Part shown: one piece after another, positions 33,815 to 46,067 of the stretch
Layout of the letters: each line of letters opens with the position of its first letter
Numbering within the stretch: the first letter of the stretch is position 1
DNA from: Zingiber officinale
Taxonomy: Eukaryota > Streptophyta > Magnoliopsida > Zingiberales > Zingiberaceae
Direction of reading: 5' to 3'
DNA: 64,000 nt
NCBI RefSeq assembly: GCF_018446385.1
Contig: NC_056002.1
Span: 6,497,474-6,561,473, forward strand
Notes under the pieces: generated by a model
The model's database searches: none
What the model was told of the DNA's origin: nothing
Seen by the model: only the letters and a program-made list of their open reading frames with translations
Made by a program: the position numbers and the translations under genes

Positions 33815-34480
33815 CTGAACATAAATGAAAAATATAAAGAATTTAAATAATACGATATTAAAAAACTTTAAAAATTAAAATGCGGCTTTTGTCATTTTAG
33901 TGAAAATCTAATATATACAAAGCAAAAAACATATAATTTTTTAAAATTAATTTAATAATTTTAAATGTCCAATTACCTTGATTAGGTATTTTTATTTATA
34001 ACTTTGCGTAATTTATTTTTAAAAATATTTTACAGATTATAATTTTTACTACAATTTTTATTGCACAGACCTGACCCGCCAACGAGTCGAACCTCTAGTG
34101 GGAAACACGATATGTGGTCGGATTCAAGCTCGACACAATTTAATTTTTGACATGCAATATCAAGCACCGGCCATACCATATAATTACACCTAGCAAAATT
34201 GCCAATTTTAATACGATCAATTTTGGATAAAAAAAGGAAATGTAAAATATTGTAAATTTTAATATGCCCTGCCCATCTCATATAGGTCATGAATTTTTTT
34301 ATGTACAATAACAATAAAGGTTTATCCTATTAGACGAGGTCACACTAGTTATATACATCTTTGTATGTTATTAGGTTCTATTTTTTACTGTATTATTATT
34401 TATATTTAAATATATTTTATTTCATTTTATTGTTGCTAATTAAATATTTTTAATTTTCCTTTTTATCGTTTGATGTGCGC
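33815..34480. other. AT-rich DNA, no gene seen
   Basis: No acceptable frame or splice partner for the exon at 33647-33814 was found. The 94-codon minus frame at 34030-34314 has no recognisable motif. Confidence 0.5.
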
Positions 34481-34484
34481 ATTT

Positions 34485-34790
34485 ATTATAGTTTCACATG
34501 ATAACATCATCTAATCGGAGTATTCATTGGCCATCTAAGTGTTCATACCCTCTTAAACGTATCTCTCGAAGTTTTTCCTCAATAGATGCAACTTTGACTT
34601 TCTTTCTAATGCTCTTATATCTTATTCCGTCATTTTCATATTTCGTATATCCATCTTAACATCCTTATCTTTGCAATTCTCTATCTTTTGCTCATATACT
34701 CAAGGCATAACTCAATATTCAACATCATATAATATAACAAGTCTAATCATTATTTTGTAAAACTTTCGTTTAAATTTCAAAAGTATTTTA
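34485..34790 (-). pseudogene. Relic of the 3' end of a plant RTE-like LINE
   Basis: The minus strand, read with several frame changes, shows traces of the conserved C-terminal reverse-transcriptase region of plant RTE-type LINEs: an MLRWIYE-like piece (family MLRWMCG), then ERKSKL, then LRGYEHLDG (family LRWFGHVQRRP). A second relic of the same region is at 40920-41160. Heavy decay; no intact frame. Confidence 0.45.
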
Positions 34791-36000
34791 TAATCACATA
34801 AAACACCCAACGCCTTTCTTCATTTCAACCATCATATTCTATATATATATATATAAATACAAAATCAATCATTTGTATAACTTAATTATGTTCTTTAGAT
34901 TCAAACTAAATGATATCATCACATTCCTTATTGGAATTCTCTCGAAGAGTTCTGGTCTGGTCTCAGTCCCAGTTAATTAAATTTTGTAAATCCTTTCAAA
35001 CTTGTTGCTGAAGGAACAATATTAAAGTTCTGAACCCCATGTTTGCAAAAAAATATGTTAAGTGTAAAATGGAATTTCCCTTGTTCACTTTGTTCTTTCC
35101 AATTGGATGTCTCCATTGAGCCAACTTGATGTAAGCTTGAAACATGTGGTAAAGGCGATTCGCTCGCCCTCAGCGCCCCCGCCAACCCGTCCCTAGGCCA
35201 ACACAGAGGAGGTAAATCACGGATGACTACTAGCCATTAGTGCAAATGATGTAAGCTTGAAACATGCACCTTCTGAGCTAGGCTTCTTCTTTTCTAATTA
35301 ATGTCATTGATTATGAGAAATCCAAATGGTAATAACTCCTTCCATTATTGACAATACATTGGTTGATTCATTAATTGATCCAAAATTCCTTATACAGTTT
35401 CCACCTCCCCCAAGAGAAGAAGGCCCCATATCAAGACTGCTCGCTCGGCATTTGATATGTTCATGTGCTTTTTCGAGGTGCCCTCTTTACTTCCAGAGCT
35501 TCTCATGCCAGGTAGTAAAGCGAAGGAATCCATAATTCAGCATCGAGTAAAAGCTCTTCACCGACGAACGAAAACAAGGGAAGGACGTCGGTGAGGCAAG
35601 GAATCTATAATTGCAAGTCTCGCTGCCCCACTCTAATAGTACACTAAATTTTGATACAGGTTGATGCATTGTTAGGGTTTGATATGTAGGTCATCTCTAT
35701 ATCAAGTAGGTAGAAAAGGCCAGAAATACTCAGCAATTTCTTCATTAATGAAAGCTAAAGCCTCTTGTCGATGTAAACTAAGAGCATCTTCCAGTGCTGT
35801 CACATGGATTCATCCTCACGGACAATTCAAATTGAGATAAAAAAAACAACACAGGTACCAGTAACTTTTAGTGAGCGTTTGACACTTTAATCCCAGGACA
35901 AGGGTATGGACACCTATTGGATGCCAGCCCAATCTCTAATTTAAGTGACCCTCACACCATCACTGCTCATGCCCCACACCACACCGCACTCCTCTACTTC
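34791..36000. other. Intergenic DNA upstream of the GASA gene
   Basis: Contains short frames at 34973-35185 (-) and 35326-35535 (+) without recognisable motifs. The word TTGATGTAAGCTTGAAACATG is repeated at about 35127 and 35246. The last 200 bp are the presumed promoter of the gene at 36079. Confidence 0.5.
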
Positions 36001-36004
36001 TCTG

Positions 36005-36010
36005 TATAAA
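36005..36010 (+). promoter_or_regulatory. TATA box of the GASA gene
   Basis: TATAAA in CTCTGTATAAATGGCAAG, 69 bp before the chosen start. The in-frame upstream ATG at 36010 overlaps this box and so should lie upstream of the transcript start, which decides for the ATG at 36079. Confidence 0.7.
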
Positions 36011-36078
36011 TGGCAAGAGAAGGCACCTCACATAGCATTCAAAGCCACCACCACCTCCATAAGCCAAGCGCAGAGGCC

Positions 36079-36462
36079 ATGAAGCCCATCCACTACGCCT
36101 TAGCATTTTTGTTTCTCCTCCTGGCCTCTTCTCATCTCCAAGCCACCATGGCAGATTCAGGTAATCCACCAGGCAGAAGCAACTTGCGTGTATTACAAGT
36201 ACTGATGAGTTTGGTCATGTGAATAGATAGTTGAATTGGCTTAATTTGGTTTGGTTTGATTTGGTTAGCATTTTGTCGGAGCAAATGCAAGGTGAGGTGC
36301 TCCAAGGCCAGTGTGATGGATGGCTGCCTCAAGTACTGCGGCTTGTGCTGCGCACAGTGTCATTGCGTGCCGTCGGGCACCTACGGCCACAAGGACGAAT
36401 GCCCATGTTACAGGGACAAGACCACCGGCGTCGGCAAGCGGCGGCGACCAAAGTGCCCGTGA
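36079..36462 (+). CDS. GASA/snakin family cysteine-rich secreted peptide, two exons
   Basis: Exons 36079-36160 and 36269-36462; donor CAG|GTAATC and acceptor TTGGTTAG. The frame closes to 91 residues. Residues 1-23 form a signal peptide ([20 protein letters not shown]). After a very short linker the GASA domain carries all 12 cysteines in family spacing: [23 protein letters not shown], then CPC and the final KCP, with the conserved [15 protein letters not shown] core. Family members are gibberellin-regulated or antimicrobial (snakin-like) apoplastic peptides; which applies here cannot be told. The near absence of a spacer between signal peptide and domain resembles snakin-1-type members. No damage seen. 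Confidence 0.95.
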
Positions 36463-36605
36463 TTCGGTTCTTCGCCAGACCTTCGGAGCAGTTTCCTTTC
36501 TCTCGGGTTCTTCTCGTGCATGTCATGTGCCTGCTTGTTTTCTTGTGAGAGTGTCTGATATGTGAGTGGAGATGCATGTACCTAAGTAATCGTAAGCAGT
36601 GCTGG

Positions 36606-36611
36606 AATAAA
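36606..36611 (+). terminator. Polyadenylation signal of the GASA gene
   Basis: AATAAA, 144 bp after the stop codon, followed by T-rich sequence (GTGTTTTTTGTATCTC). Confidence 0.6.
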
Positions 36612-37480
36612 GTGTTTTTTGTATCTCAATATATATATTGATTTCTTTTCTGAGAGAACAAGAGTAAAGTGACAGACAATGTAGATAAGCACATACAGCG
36701 TTGGAAGGGATTAAGGGCAAATTCAAGTGAAATACAAAGACAAGAAGGTACCAAAAAAGACGAGAGCAGAGTGGCTTCGAAACAGAGACAACGAAAGAAT
36801 CATGCACCAAGTCAGATGAATTCTTCAGGCTTTATTTATTCTACTCGAGATTTTAAAGGAGCAGAATCGAGTACAAGAATCATGTGGCGTTGATCTTTTG
36901 TTTAAACAGCCACTTTGCCTTGGACGCTAAGAAACATGAAAAGCCTGAAAAGTAGAAAGGTATCATTTATTAACTTTGTACAGCTGGTTGGGACCGCTAG
37001 GTTGAAGACCAGTCAGCCTGATTATTGTAGATCCTATTAATGCAATGCATGATATCCATGGAGACTGCAGTCAAGAGGAAAAGGAATGGTCAAACAATTC
37101 ACTGCAAATGAATAAATGAAAGATCTGCTGGTACCGAAATAGAAGAGGAAGAGCTACTTAAACAAAGATTCATGAAAGAAAAACCAAAAAAATGGAGCAA
37201 CAAGAACTAGAAGCAAATATTTCCTCAAGGAAAAGTCAGGGGCAACATCAACTTCGAGCAGTGAGCAACACACTCATCATTTGATTGGTAGTGTAAAAAA
37301 ACCCTATAGGAAAAGGATGCTATTCAAGTCCGATAAAGAGAGAACCAAAAATGCCATTCAGTATTTCAACCAAAATATTCTTATTCTATAGTTGCAAATT
37401 ACTACTTTCTAACAATGTATAAGTTAGAAGACAAAAAAAAGTTGATTGTCTTATATCACAATATTGGCTTTCTCCACAAC
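36612..37480. other. Gap between convergent GASA and dehydrogenase genes, no gene seen
   Basis: A-rich plus strand. Short frames here have no motif. Probably holds the 3' UTRs of both neighbours. Confidence 0.5.
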
Positions 37481-37482
37481 GT

Positions 37483-37770
37483 AATTAAATTCAAGATAAA
37501 TAAACTCAATCTGGGTTAAAACAAAAAAAAAATTGCTACCATCCCTCTCCATCAAGTTAAATGAACAGGCACCTCTACAATAACTTTTCTGCAATCTGGA
37601 TAGCATTTACTATAAAGTAATTAAATTAAAGATAAATTGACTCAAGCTGAGGGGAGAAAATGATGCTACCATCCTTCCACTAAGACGCATCAAAGGAAAT
37701 GCCTAAACATCAGGTAAAATGAACAGGCACGTCTACAACAGCTTTTCTGCAATCTGGATAGCATTTAGAG
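37483..37770. repeat. Tandem duplication of the 3' end of the dehydrogenase gene
   Basis: Two adjacent blocks of about 130-155 bp match imperfectly: about 37483-37612 and 37615-37770. Each has AATTAAATT(C/A)AAGATAAA, then GATGCTACCATCC- or ATTGCTACCATCC-like text, then AAATGAACAGGCAC and TTTTCTGCAATCTGGATAGC. The right block contains the true stop and last codons of the gene. The left block is a partial extra copy, with CTACAATAACTT in place of the stop region CTACAACAGCTT, lying downstream of the gene on the minus strand. Confidence 0.8.
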
Positions 37771-40700
37771 CTGCACCCTTGCGGATTTGATCTCCGCAGA
37801 CAAACAAGTCCAATCTGTTGTGATTTTGAATGAGTGCATAGTATAAATAGATAACGTTAAAAGGGCTAACCGTAATCTGTTTCTGATAGGGTAAATCACG
37901 TTAATAGCAGTAGAGGATAATGTAACAGGATATATTACCCGAGATTGCCATCTTGAGACAGATCCTGACGTATACGTCCTACCGCAACATCGTCTTTGCT
38001 TGATACCTGGATCATGGATGTTTTAGCAGGGTGCTTAAATGGTTTCAATTATTTAATTAAAACGGAGAATGCAGTTAAACAATGTTTAGATGAGAAGTGA
38101 GAAGGAATTTTATTTGTTCGTTTTTATTCAAAACATTTTAGATGGCGACTGCAGACAGGGAATATAGTTACTAGCTTTTAAATACCATGATACATTAGTA
38201 AAAGTAGAGGGAAACTAACATCCAAAGGTGTAGGGAAACGATTGGAATCTCGGTCATCTACAACTACCAAACCAGTGGCCCCCTCCAGAATGCGCCTAGC
38301 AGTATCCTGTATGCAATAAAATTTCAGAATATCAAAGGAGGAATGCATTTCAAGCAGTCAAGCAATACAGCAAATACACTGCAACAACTAGTTCCTGCTT
38401 GTTCAAAAGGAGAACCCTCAACATACATGACATCTAGCCAGAAGTAGGGCTATGCTCTTAACAAGGCCCTCAATCTAACAGTAGATAGTATCTTTGTCCT
38501 AGCTACCATGTAGAATCATTGAGGGCAAAGATGATGCCAAAATTTATCAAGTCTAGAATAATGCTTGCACCTCTGACAAGTAATAAATAAATGAACTCCA
38601 ATTCTCCAAGTAAAAAAACAACAGAAATTAGTCAATTTTCTTCTCATAATTGAGTTAAATTTCATGTTAAATCAACAACAATCTAGGAAAAACAATTAAT
38701 TAATCATGCCAACAAATAAGAAAGCATGGAAGTGTAGATTATTTTGAGCAAGAATAACCTTGGAGGCCTCGTTCTTTTTGTTATAAATTACACAAGGAGT
38801 GCTAACATGTTTTGGAATCAACGACCATAGGTATGTAATGGAATAAAGGAAACTATAGATAGAAGAGTGATTGCTTTTATACAATCTGATAATGGGGGTA
38901 CAGTATGTCCAAGACAGACAGAACAAGTACATATTAGGCCACAGTATGCATACTTTATTGATCCAAGGTGTGAGAATTATTACATATACTGATATAACTG
39001 CATATGCAATAAATGGTGCATACCAATATAACATGCTGTTATATTGGAAAGCAAACCAACAAAGAAAGAATGATTTGGCACTAACAAAGAATGCCAAACA
39101 TAAAAAATAAAAATATTAATAGTTCTAGATATTTATTTGACAGACTAAAAGTTTTTGTAGCACAATCATCTCGCAAAATATGACAAAGAATCACAAACAA
39201 GACTTGGTAATGTTTTCCTTTGAGATGTTTATTTAACTGACCTCACTGAGAGGCTTCTCAAATTGAAGATTCACACTTTCTGCATGTGCACGCATCACAG
39301 GAACTCGAATGCAAGTTGCGGATACTTTGACATTCTTGTCATTCTGGAGAAAAAACATTCTTTAAACAAGTTAATAATATGAAACAAACAATTCCATCAA
39401 AAATAAGAAAATATTCTAAAAGGTGATTGTGAATAACACCCAAGCACTTGCCCAAATTTTTCGTGTTTCCTTCACTAGTTTCATTTCTTCCTCATTATAG
39501 CCATTAGAAAGAACTGCCGCATTGTGTGAGAACAAGTTAAAAGCATACTGCACAAAGAGAAACTTAGATGAATCAAAATCTGGTGCTAATCAACCCCTTG
39601 AACATATTTTCCAGAGTAAAGGTGACGACAAGCAACCTGCTGCTTAAAGATTTTACAGGTAGGTTCTTTGCCATCCAAGACCTATAAAATAAACAAGATT
39701 ATAATGTAATAAGGATGGCAGGTCACAAGTTGATTGCATAAAATTTTAAACAAAACAAAGACCTCACGAGTCTGCTGCACCAACTCCTCCATGGCAGCAG
39801 CACCTGCACCACTAGCTGCTTGATAGGTGCTGACAACCATCCTAACGACCTGCAAGCAAAAGAATAGGATATAATTTTTCCACTCAATGCTTGGTTATGA
39901 AAAGTGACAAATTCCAATGATCAGATTTAAACTTCTAATAAATGAAACAGTTATATTAAACTTAAATCATTTGCTGAATACCACTTCGATAGATTCCAAA
40001 AACATTCAATAACAAAAAATCAGTTGGACAACCATAGGAAATCCTTGGAGTCAAGAATGAATCTATCAATTTTCATGATTATATCTATAAAGAAATCTAC
40101 AACAAAAAGATGTTCTCATTCAGCATAGTGTGCCTGATAATGAATATCTCCATCTCACATCGACCATCTAGACTTAATTGTAATAGTCAAACTACTGAGA
40201 TAGCGTGTTTCTTCAGGAAAGAAAGATAGATGGAATCCACCTTTCCCTCTGTTTCCTTGGGAGGGCTCTAAGAGGTAAAGAATCAGTGGGAAAGAATTCC
40301 TTAGTTGACCAAAATTGTTTCACCAAAAGTGAACACCCAATTTGGGTGGAGAGGATTCAGTTTAGCTATGGGAAAAAAAATTCAAGATGATGTTTTTATT
40401 CAACTGATTTTTGTTTTTAATGTTTTTACAAAATCATTTCCACAAACTCAAATTTTCCTCCTTTCATCCAAAGAAACATTGTGCAAGGTGTCTCTTCCCT
40501 CCAAAGAAGCACAAATGAAGGATATAGTATTTTATCCTCTCCCTATCAACTTTTTTTCCCTACCCAGCAGATGTTTGATACTAGAATTAAAATGTTCTAC
40601 AAAATCTACTCTTTTCCTTGAGGAGGGGGCATGCTAAGATTCCATGTATAATTCAAATTTTATCAGTCCAGACCCTATTCCATACAAATTTACACTTTCA

Positions 40701-43700
40701 CGAATTTAATAATAGTAATTAATATTAATAGCAAGAGAATAGTGCAAGCAATAACTCTTGTTCCCTCATTCTTGTAAAAACAATTGCATAGTAGTGAGAA
40801 TCCATTGAATCAATTAATTGGTACATTATTTTTCCAACTTCAGCTAAGTTTTTAGATGGGATAATATTAACTTCCAAAAAGTAGATAACAACCAAAGCCT
40901 TTATCTACTAAATGAATTCGGTTATATGGATCCTCCTACGTTATTAGCCTCATCTCCTACTATATTCTCATCTATATTTAAGTAAATTTTAATCTCTTTT
41001 ATTATTGCTAACCAAATCTTCTTTGATCTACCTTTTCCTCTATTAATGTGCATATTTATCATGATCTCACATCGTTTAATTGAGGCATTTACAGGACGCC
41101 AAAGTTCATATCCATACCATTTTAAATGTGTTTCTCGGTGTTAATTACAAAGACGAAAAAGGAAAGAAACAAAATAATCTAAAACCATGATGGTCTTTAT
41201 CATATGTTTATTAGGATGCAAAAAAAAACTTACATGATAATAAACTTCAAACACTAGTACCAATCACTATTCTATTGAATATTCCTGGAATAGTTCATTC
41301 CAATATAATTCATATAGAACAATCCCAATACACTGCTATCAGGCTCAACGTTCTATTTCTTTGAATATTATACAAGGTGCATATAGACATCTTTGAGTGA
41401 TGCCTTGGAACCACAGTTGTGTCCAAAGATCAAGGCATAACCAATAAAAAGGATAACAACACATAGTATTTGTTGTTTGTGCAATCATGCATGAGTGGCC
41501 ATGTTCAACCAACATGTTTTGATGTGTTTGACAAAGGATTTTAAGTTAGGTTTTAGCTTGTGTTGCTGATGTGTAAGAGGAGTTTACAGGAACTTGATAA
41601 CGTGCATATGAAGCTCGCAGAGCTTGCGATTAGATGAGATGGAGTTGTGATGTTGACTTGGTACGACCAAAATGGTTTCGCTCAAGGCTTAAGAGGTTCA
41701 TGGTCTGCCAGAGTGGTATGAGCCATCTAAAGGACTGCAAGACGAGAAGATTGGAATTGGTTTGATAGCTTTGATGAGAGTCACAAGAGGTAGACTTCAT
41801 ACGTGATAGTAAAGAATGACATGTGGAGCAGAACATAGGCTTCGTACACCTGAGGGGCCTACAATTTGATGGAAAGTGAACTCTTGGACAACGCAAAGTT
41901 GGCAACCATAAGACAATGTATTGTAAGAGATTGTGTGACTTGTAACCTCTAGCATTAAGAGAATTTGACAGGTGAACATGAGTTTGTGGTTGTAGTGTAA
42001 GCATGAGCTTGACCTTGGAAGATTGCAAGGGCTTACGAGGTGTAAATTGAGCAAAATTAGAGATCAAGTTGACTAACTTTTGTCTGTGATTCCTAGTCAA
42101 TTACTTGGTCGGCTAAGATCTAATGTTCTAGTAAAGACTTAGTTTCTGTCTGATTTGAGTTGGCTGGAATGTCAATTGAGTTAACTCATGTGACCATTGG
42201 ATAGATAAGCTTACTGTATTGGCTAGCTAAGTCAACTGTCAAGATTATTAGTCGATTAAAAATAAAAGTCATTAGTTGATAAGCTTGTGATCTTATCCAA
42301 CTAGTCAACTAAATGCATATTAAGTTTATTTGAAATGTCATCAGTGGATTAGATGCAAGACTTGGTCGACTGAACGATAAGGTTATCTTATTTGGATAGC
42401 AATCAACTGTCGAACATTCAAATCGATTGATTCCAACCAGAAGCTATCAGCTCCCCTCAAAGGAGTCTTTCATAGTTGGTATTTTAAGTTTGATCCAGCA
42501 AAAGAATCATTAGGCTGTATCTGAACAATGTCAAGCATTCCCATTACCATTTATGATTTCTCTTTTTAACTTTTTATATTGTTTAGATTTACTATTTGCA
42601 TTTGGAATTGCAATGTAAAGGAATTTTAATTTTTAGGTCATGCACTTTTGCCTCTCCCCCATCCCCATTTAGATGCAAAATAATCCTAGCATAAATTACT
42701 TAAATTAGCAAGTGGATTATGCACATGAACTGGTTTTACCATGGAATGTGAGTTAAAGTGTGGACAAGACAGTAAGGATGAAAGATAAACAATTTTAACA
42801 TAGTAAGGGGTGTCTCTATCTTTTAAATATTTTAGGAGAACGGAATGAATATGAATTAAGGAAATTTCATAAGCTATTGGCAACCTCACAAGGTCATGTT
42901 CTGCGAAGTAAGAACAGGTAAAACCCTTGATTTATAAAAACAATAAAAAAAAATAAAAAATCTGGCGTATAAATGACAGAAAAAATATATATTTGAAATC
43001 GATGTGATATCCAAAAAAGGGAAAGAAAGAGAATGAAACATAAATTAGGAGAGGCTCCATAGTCCATATGATATGGACACAAGAAAAGTCGTGCTCCCTA
43101 GTGCTAGTTGTAATATAAATGGCACAACCACATCAATAACTGAAAATTGTTCTGTACAAAAAAAAAATCCAAAAGAAGTTCCTTTTTTTCTTCCAGTTGT
43201 TTTTTCATACAACCTGAAGATCAAAATTGGAAAACTATGAACTCAGGAAAAGGACTGTTAAAAAAAGGCGCTCCAAGAATCAGCGAGAATACATAAGGCG
43301 ACGGAGCAAAATTCAAGCCAAAATTAAATTTCCAACAATAGATGTTACCTTGGCATGGCGATGCAGTGGCGTAGCAGCCATGAGACAAATAATGGTCGAA
43401 CAATTAGGATTAGCAATGAGCGCTCCTTTCCCAGACCTTCCTTTGATCTTTATATGGGCCATTGCCTCGGAGTTCACCTCCGGGATAACAAGAGGCACCT
43501 CAGGATCCATCCGAAACGCCGAGCTATTATCCACCACGATAGAGCCCCTCTCGACAGCCACCGGACCGAACTCCTTGCTGATCGATCCACCCGCACTGAA
43601 GAGAGCAATGTCAATCCCGTCAAAGCTCTCTGGTCGAAGCTCCTCCACCGTATACTTCCGGTCCTCAAAGGTAAGCTGCTTCCCAGCGGAGCGGCGACTG

Positions 43701-43954
43701 GCGAGGAGGCGGATGTTCCGGTAGGGGAAGTCGCGGTCAGACAGGACGCTAAGGAACTCCTGACCTACAGCCCCCGTGACACCCACAACCGCCACGGAGG
43801 GCCCGTCCTCCCGGAGGCTCATGCGGACGGCGGCAGCTGCCGGATTTCGAAGCCGAATTGTGGAAGGTTTCACGAAGGGAAGGGAGATGGAGAACGAAGG
43901 TGAGGAGAACGGAGAGAAGGGGTGGTAGCGGTGAGCTGCCGTTGTCGCCTGCAT
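37733..43954 (-). CDS. ASD: Aspartate-semialdehyde dehydrogenase, plastid form, eight exons
   Basis: Exons: 43954-43349, 39849-39763, 39681-39637, 39547-39452, 39343-39242, 38306-38220, 38006-37939, 37814-37733. Together 1173 nt, 390 residues, frame intact. The enzyme reduces L-aspartyl-4-phosphate to aspartate semialdehyde with NADPH, the branch point to lysine, threonine, methionine and isoleucine, in plastids. Residues 1 to about 45 are Ser/Pro/Arg-rich, a likely transit peptide. NADP-binding [14 protein letters not shown] is at 54-67. The catalytic Cys185 is in NPNCSTI and the catalytic His298 in [11 protein letters not shown]. The C-terminus [17 protein letters not shown] is family-typical. 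Intron 4 uses a GC donor. Intron 1 is 3.5 kb and holds repeat relics. Divergent from the cyclin gene. Confidence 0.96.
39446..39451 (-). promoter_or_regulatory. GC-type 5' splice site of dehydrogenase intron 4
   Basis: On the minus strand exon 4 ends AAAATTTGG and the intron begins GCAAGT. No GT donor nearby keeps the conserved IW|ND junction. GC donors with GCAAGT are a known minor class of the major spliceosome. Confidence 0.85.
40920..41160 (-). pseudogene. RTE-like LINE relic inside dehydrogenase intron 1
   Basis: The minus strand reads, with few breaks, [15 protein letters not shown], then [24 protein letters not shown], then NIVGDEAN. This follows the conserved C-terminal order in plant RTE LINEs (LRWFGHV-RRP, RRCE, RGRGRPKKTW, then a late Asp-rich stretch). 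It lies in the same orientation as the host gene. Related to the relic at 34485-34790. Confidence 0.6.
41500..42480. repeat. Degraded LTR-like repeat inside dehydrogenase intron 1
   Basis: Contains CAACATGTTTTGATGTGTTTGAC, similar to the TGTTTTGATG/TTTGAC text near the starts of Copia-like LTRs in this window, and later many short words GTCAACT/AGTTGACT and GTTGATTA. No boundaries or coding frame. The long minus frames here (41630-42100) have no motif. Confidence 0.35.
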
Positions 43955-44004
43955 GACGGCGTCGATTGGTGGCGAAGGCCGAAAGGGAGTTGGAAGCCGC
44001 AGGC

Positions 44005-44013
44005 TTAGGGTTT
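44005..44013 (-). promoter_or_regulatory. Telo-box in the dehydrogenase leader/promoter
   Basis: AAACCCTAA on the minus strand, about 50 bp upstream of the ATG. Telo-boxes are common near transcription starts of plant housekeeping genes. No clear TATA box was seen upstream. Confidence 0.5.
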
Positions 44014-44209
44014 ACTGTCAGATTCGAACAAGGGAAACGCGTTTCTCGATCTAAATTATTAAACAGTGAGAGAGAAGCCGCGAGCTAACCTAAAACCGTT
44101 GGCGGCCGAAACCCCGAAGTAACGGTTGGACAAAAAGCGAGCCCCATTTGAAATCAGGAAATAGCAAATTGTAAAAAGATCTTTCGGTTCCACTGCAAGA
44201 GCATCACAA

Positions 44210-44935
44210 TCAGGTATATTATAAAATTAATTATTTTATTTGATTGAATTTTAAACTTTGATTGTAATATAATTTGGATTATAATAGATTGTGAAATTTT
44301 ATAATCTAAATTATAAAGTAAATATTATGTAATATGATTATATTATAAAATTATCGTTTAATAAAAATTTAAATATTAAATATATCCGTAGTCCATCGTG
44401 GCCACTGTCCATCATCGTCGGTTGTCGTTGCCATTGCCGGTCTTCGTCGCCCACGACCGTCGGCAGCCACCGCTGTGGTCGTCGTCGGTCATCGTCGCCG
44501 TCGTCGTCGGCGGTCGTCGTCGTCGGCGGTCGTCGTCGGTCGTTGGTTGTCGTCGGCCGTCGTCGTTGTCGCCACCGGTCGTCACCAGTTGCCGGTTGTC
44601 AGTTGTCGACGGGCGGCGGTTGTCAGTTGTCGACGACCGACGATTGTCTATGGCGGCGATCGACGAAGGAGGCCAACGATGGCGCCCTTTAGTTGCCACA
44701 AGTTTCGATAAAGGTGCGATAGTCGTCGATAGAGGTCGCATGATATTTTTGTCATTTCATAATAATACGAATTACATTTCTTATAAAAAATAATGGACAC
44801 AATCAAAAAAATATAATCAAATATTACATACATTATATTACCAAACGTATTAATATAATAAAAATTACATTACATTACAAATTTAATTACATTTGAAGCT
44901 AGATTACATTATACCCAATCAAGACATAGCCTAAA
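44210..44935. repeat. AT-rich repeat enclosing a GTC/CGT-rich trinucleotide block
   Basis: 44395-44735 is an imperfect (GTC)n/(CGT)n tract with words such as CGTCGTCGTCGGTC, generating long frames on both strands. It is bounded by AT-rich arms with TTTGATTGTAATATAATT on the left and, in reverse complement, GGCTATGTCTTGATTGGG and TATAATGTAATC on the right. The layout suggests a miniature element inserted between the two divergent genes. I could not fix both ends or a target duplication. Confidence 0.4.
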
Positions 44936-46067
44936 TATTTCTCTCAAATATTTATGGTCCCAAGTTCATATCATCAATCAAATATCTCACTCTTCAACTA
45001 TCCCAAATCTCACATACTAAATATCTTACTCTCAAATTTCTCAAATTATATAATAAAAAATCTTAATAAAATAATCATTATCCTATAAGTCGAAATATAT
45101 CTTCCAAATTAAATATCCTCCATTGAAAATATCCTAAGTTATTGTGATAAAGTCTGTGTTTGTTCATAGAAGGAGAATAATGATAATAATTGCTGAAATT
45201 GATTAATCAATCATAAAATTCAGAGTTTTATATCTAACAAAATAGTTTTTTATTTTTTTTTATTAATTAATAAATAAATTATAAAATTTATTCTGAATCT
45301 TAAATACTAAAAATAACAAAAGGTGCGTCATCTATAGATAATAAAACCAAATTAAAATTATTTATTTATTGCATTGTCTAATGTATTTTCTAAACTTTTT
45401 ATTATTTTTCTTATTTTAAATTCTATCACGATATTATCTGAAAAAATTTTAGATTACAAAAGTATTTATCACATATAAATATATTTCAGAGAGTTTTTTT
45501 TTTTTTTGCTTCTATTTAGTTCTAAACTCCAAATATTCAACACGAACCAAGACAAGTAGACAACGGATCAACTACGTAAACTGAGTTATCGACCCTCGAT
45601 CTGAGCCGGTCGAACATCTGGATGAACCATCACGTCGTGTGAAACCGAACCGGACCGGACCGGGTCCGATTCGATGCGCTCTTCAATACTTCCCATTTGC
45701 TTCGAAAATTTGAGAAGAGAGAAAAAATGGCGAGCGCGCAGCGGTTCCCTCCATTTCCCGACAACACCTGGCGCCATCGGACGGGTGTGAGAAAATGATC
45801 CCGCGAACTCCTCAGCCGTTGGATTTCCAACTTTCCTACTTCTCCAATCGGTCTCCAAATCCCCACCGCCGCCGCTGCAGTGCCGTCTCGATTTCGAACC
45901 GCTCCCCCAAAAAATGGCGGACTTCGTTTCCCTCTCCATCTCCGCTCCTATACAACCTCCCGTTCCGCCTCGCATTGACTCCCCCATTCGCATCTCTCGA
46001 TCGCTCCGTCGAAGCCTAGATCGATCATCAAGGTCGAAGAAGGGGGAGCGAGGGAGCGCAATCATCC
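44936..46067. other. Intergenic DNA and promoter region of the cyclin gene
   Basis: AT-rich to about 45600, then GC-rich. Near the gene are TGGCGCCA and ATTTCCCGAC (45753-45775), which are close to, but not exact matches of, E2F sites (TTTSSCGS). An upstream ATG at 45914 opens another frame that overlaps the cyclin start; it may lie upstream of the transcript start or act as an upstream ORF. Confidence 0.4.

Noticed and set aside
36010-36222. Upstream in-frame start for the GASA gene
   Set aside because: The ATG overlaps the TATA box, and starting at 36079 gives a standard signal peptide at the N-terminus.
41630-42100. 156-codon minus-strand ORF in dehydrogenase intron 1
   Set aside because: No motif, lies in degraded repeat sequence, and would be inside the intron of a well-defined gene.
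44398-44793. 131-codon ORF and its antisense partners
   Set aside because: All frames come from a GTC/CGT trinucleotide tract.
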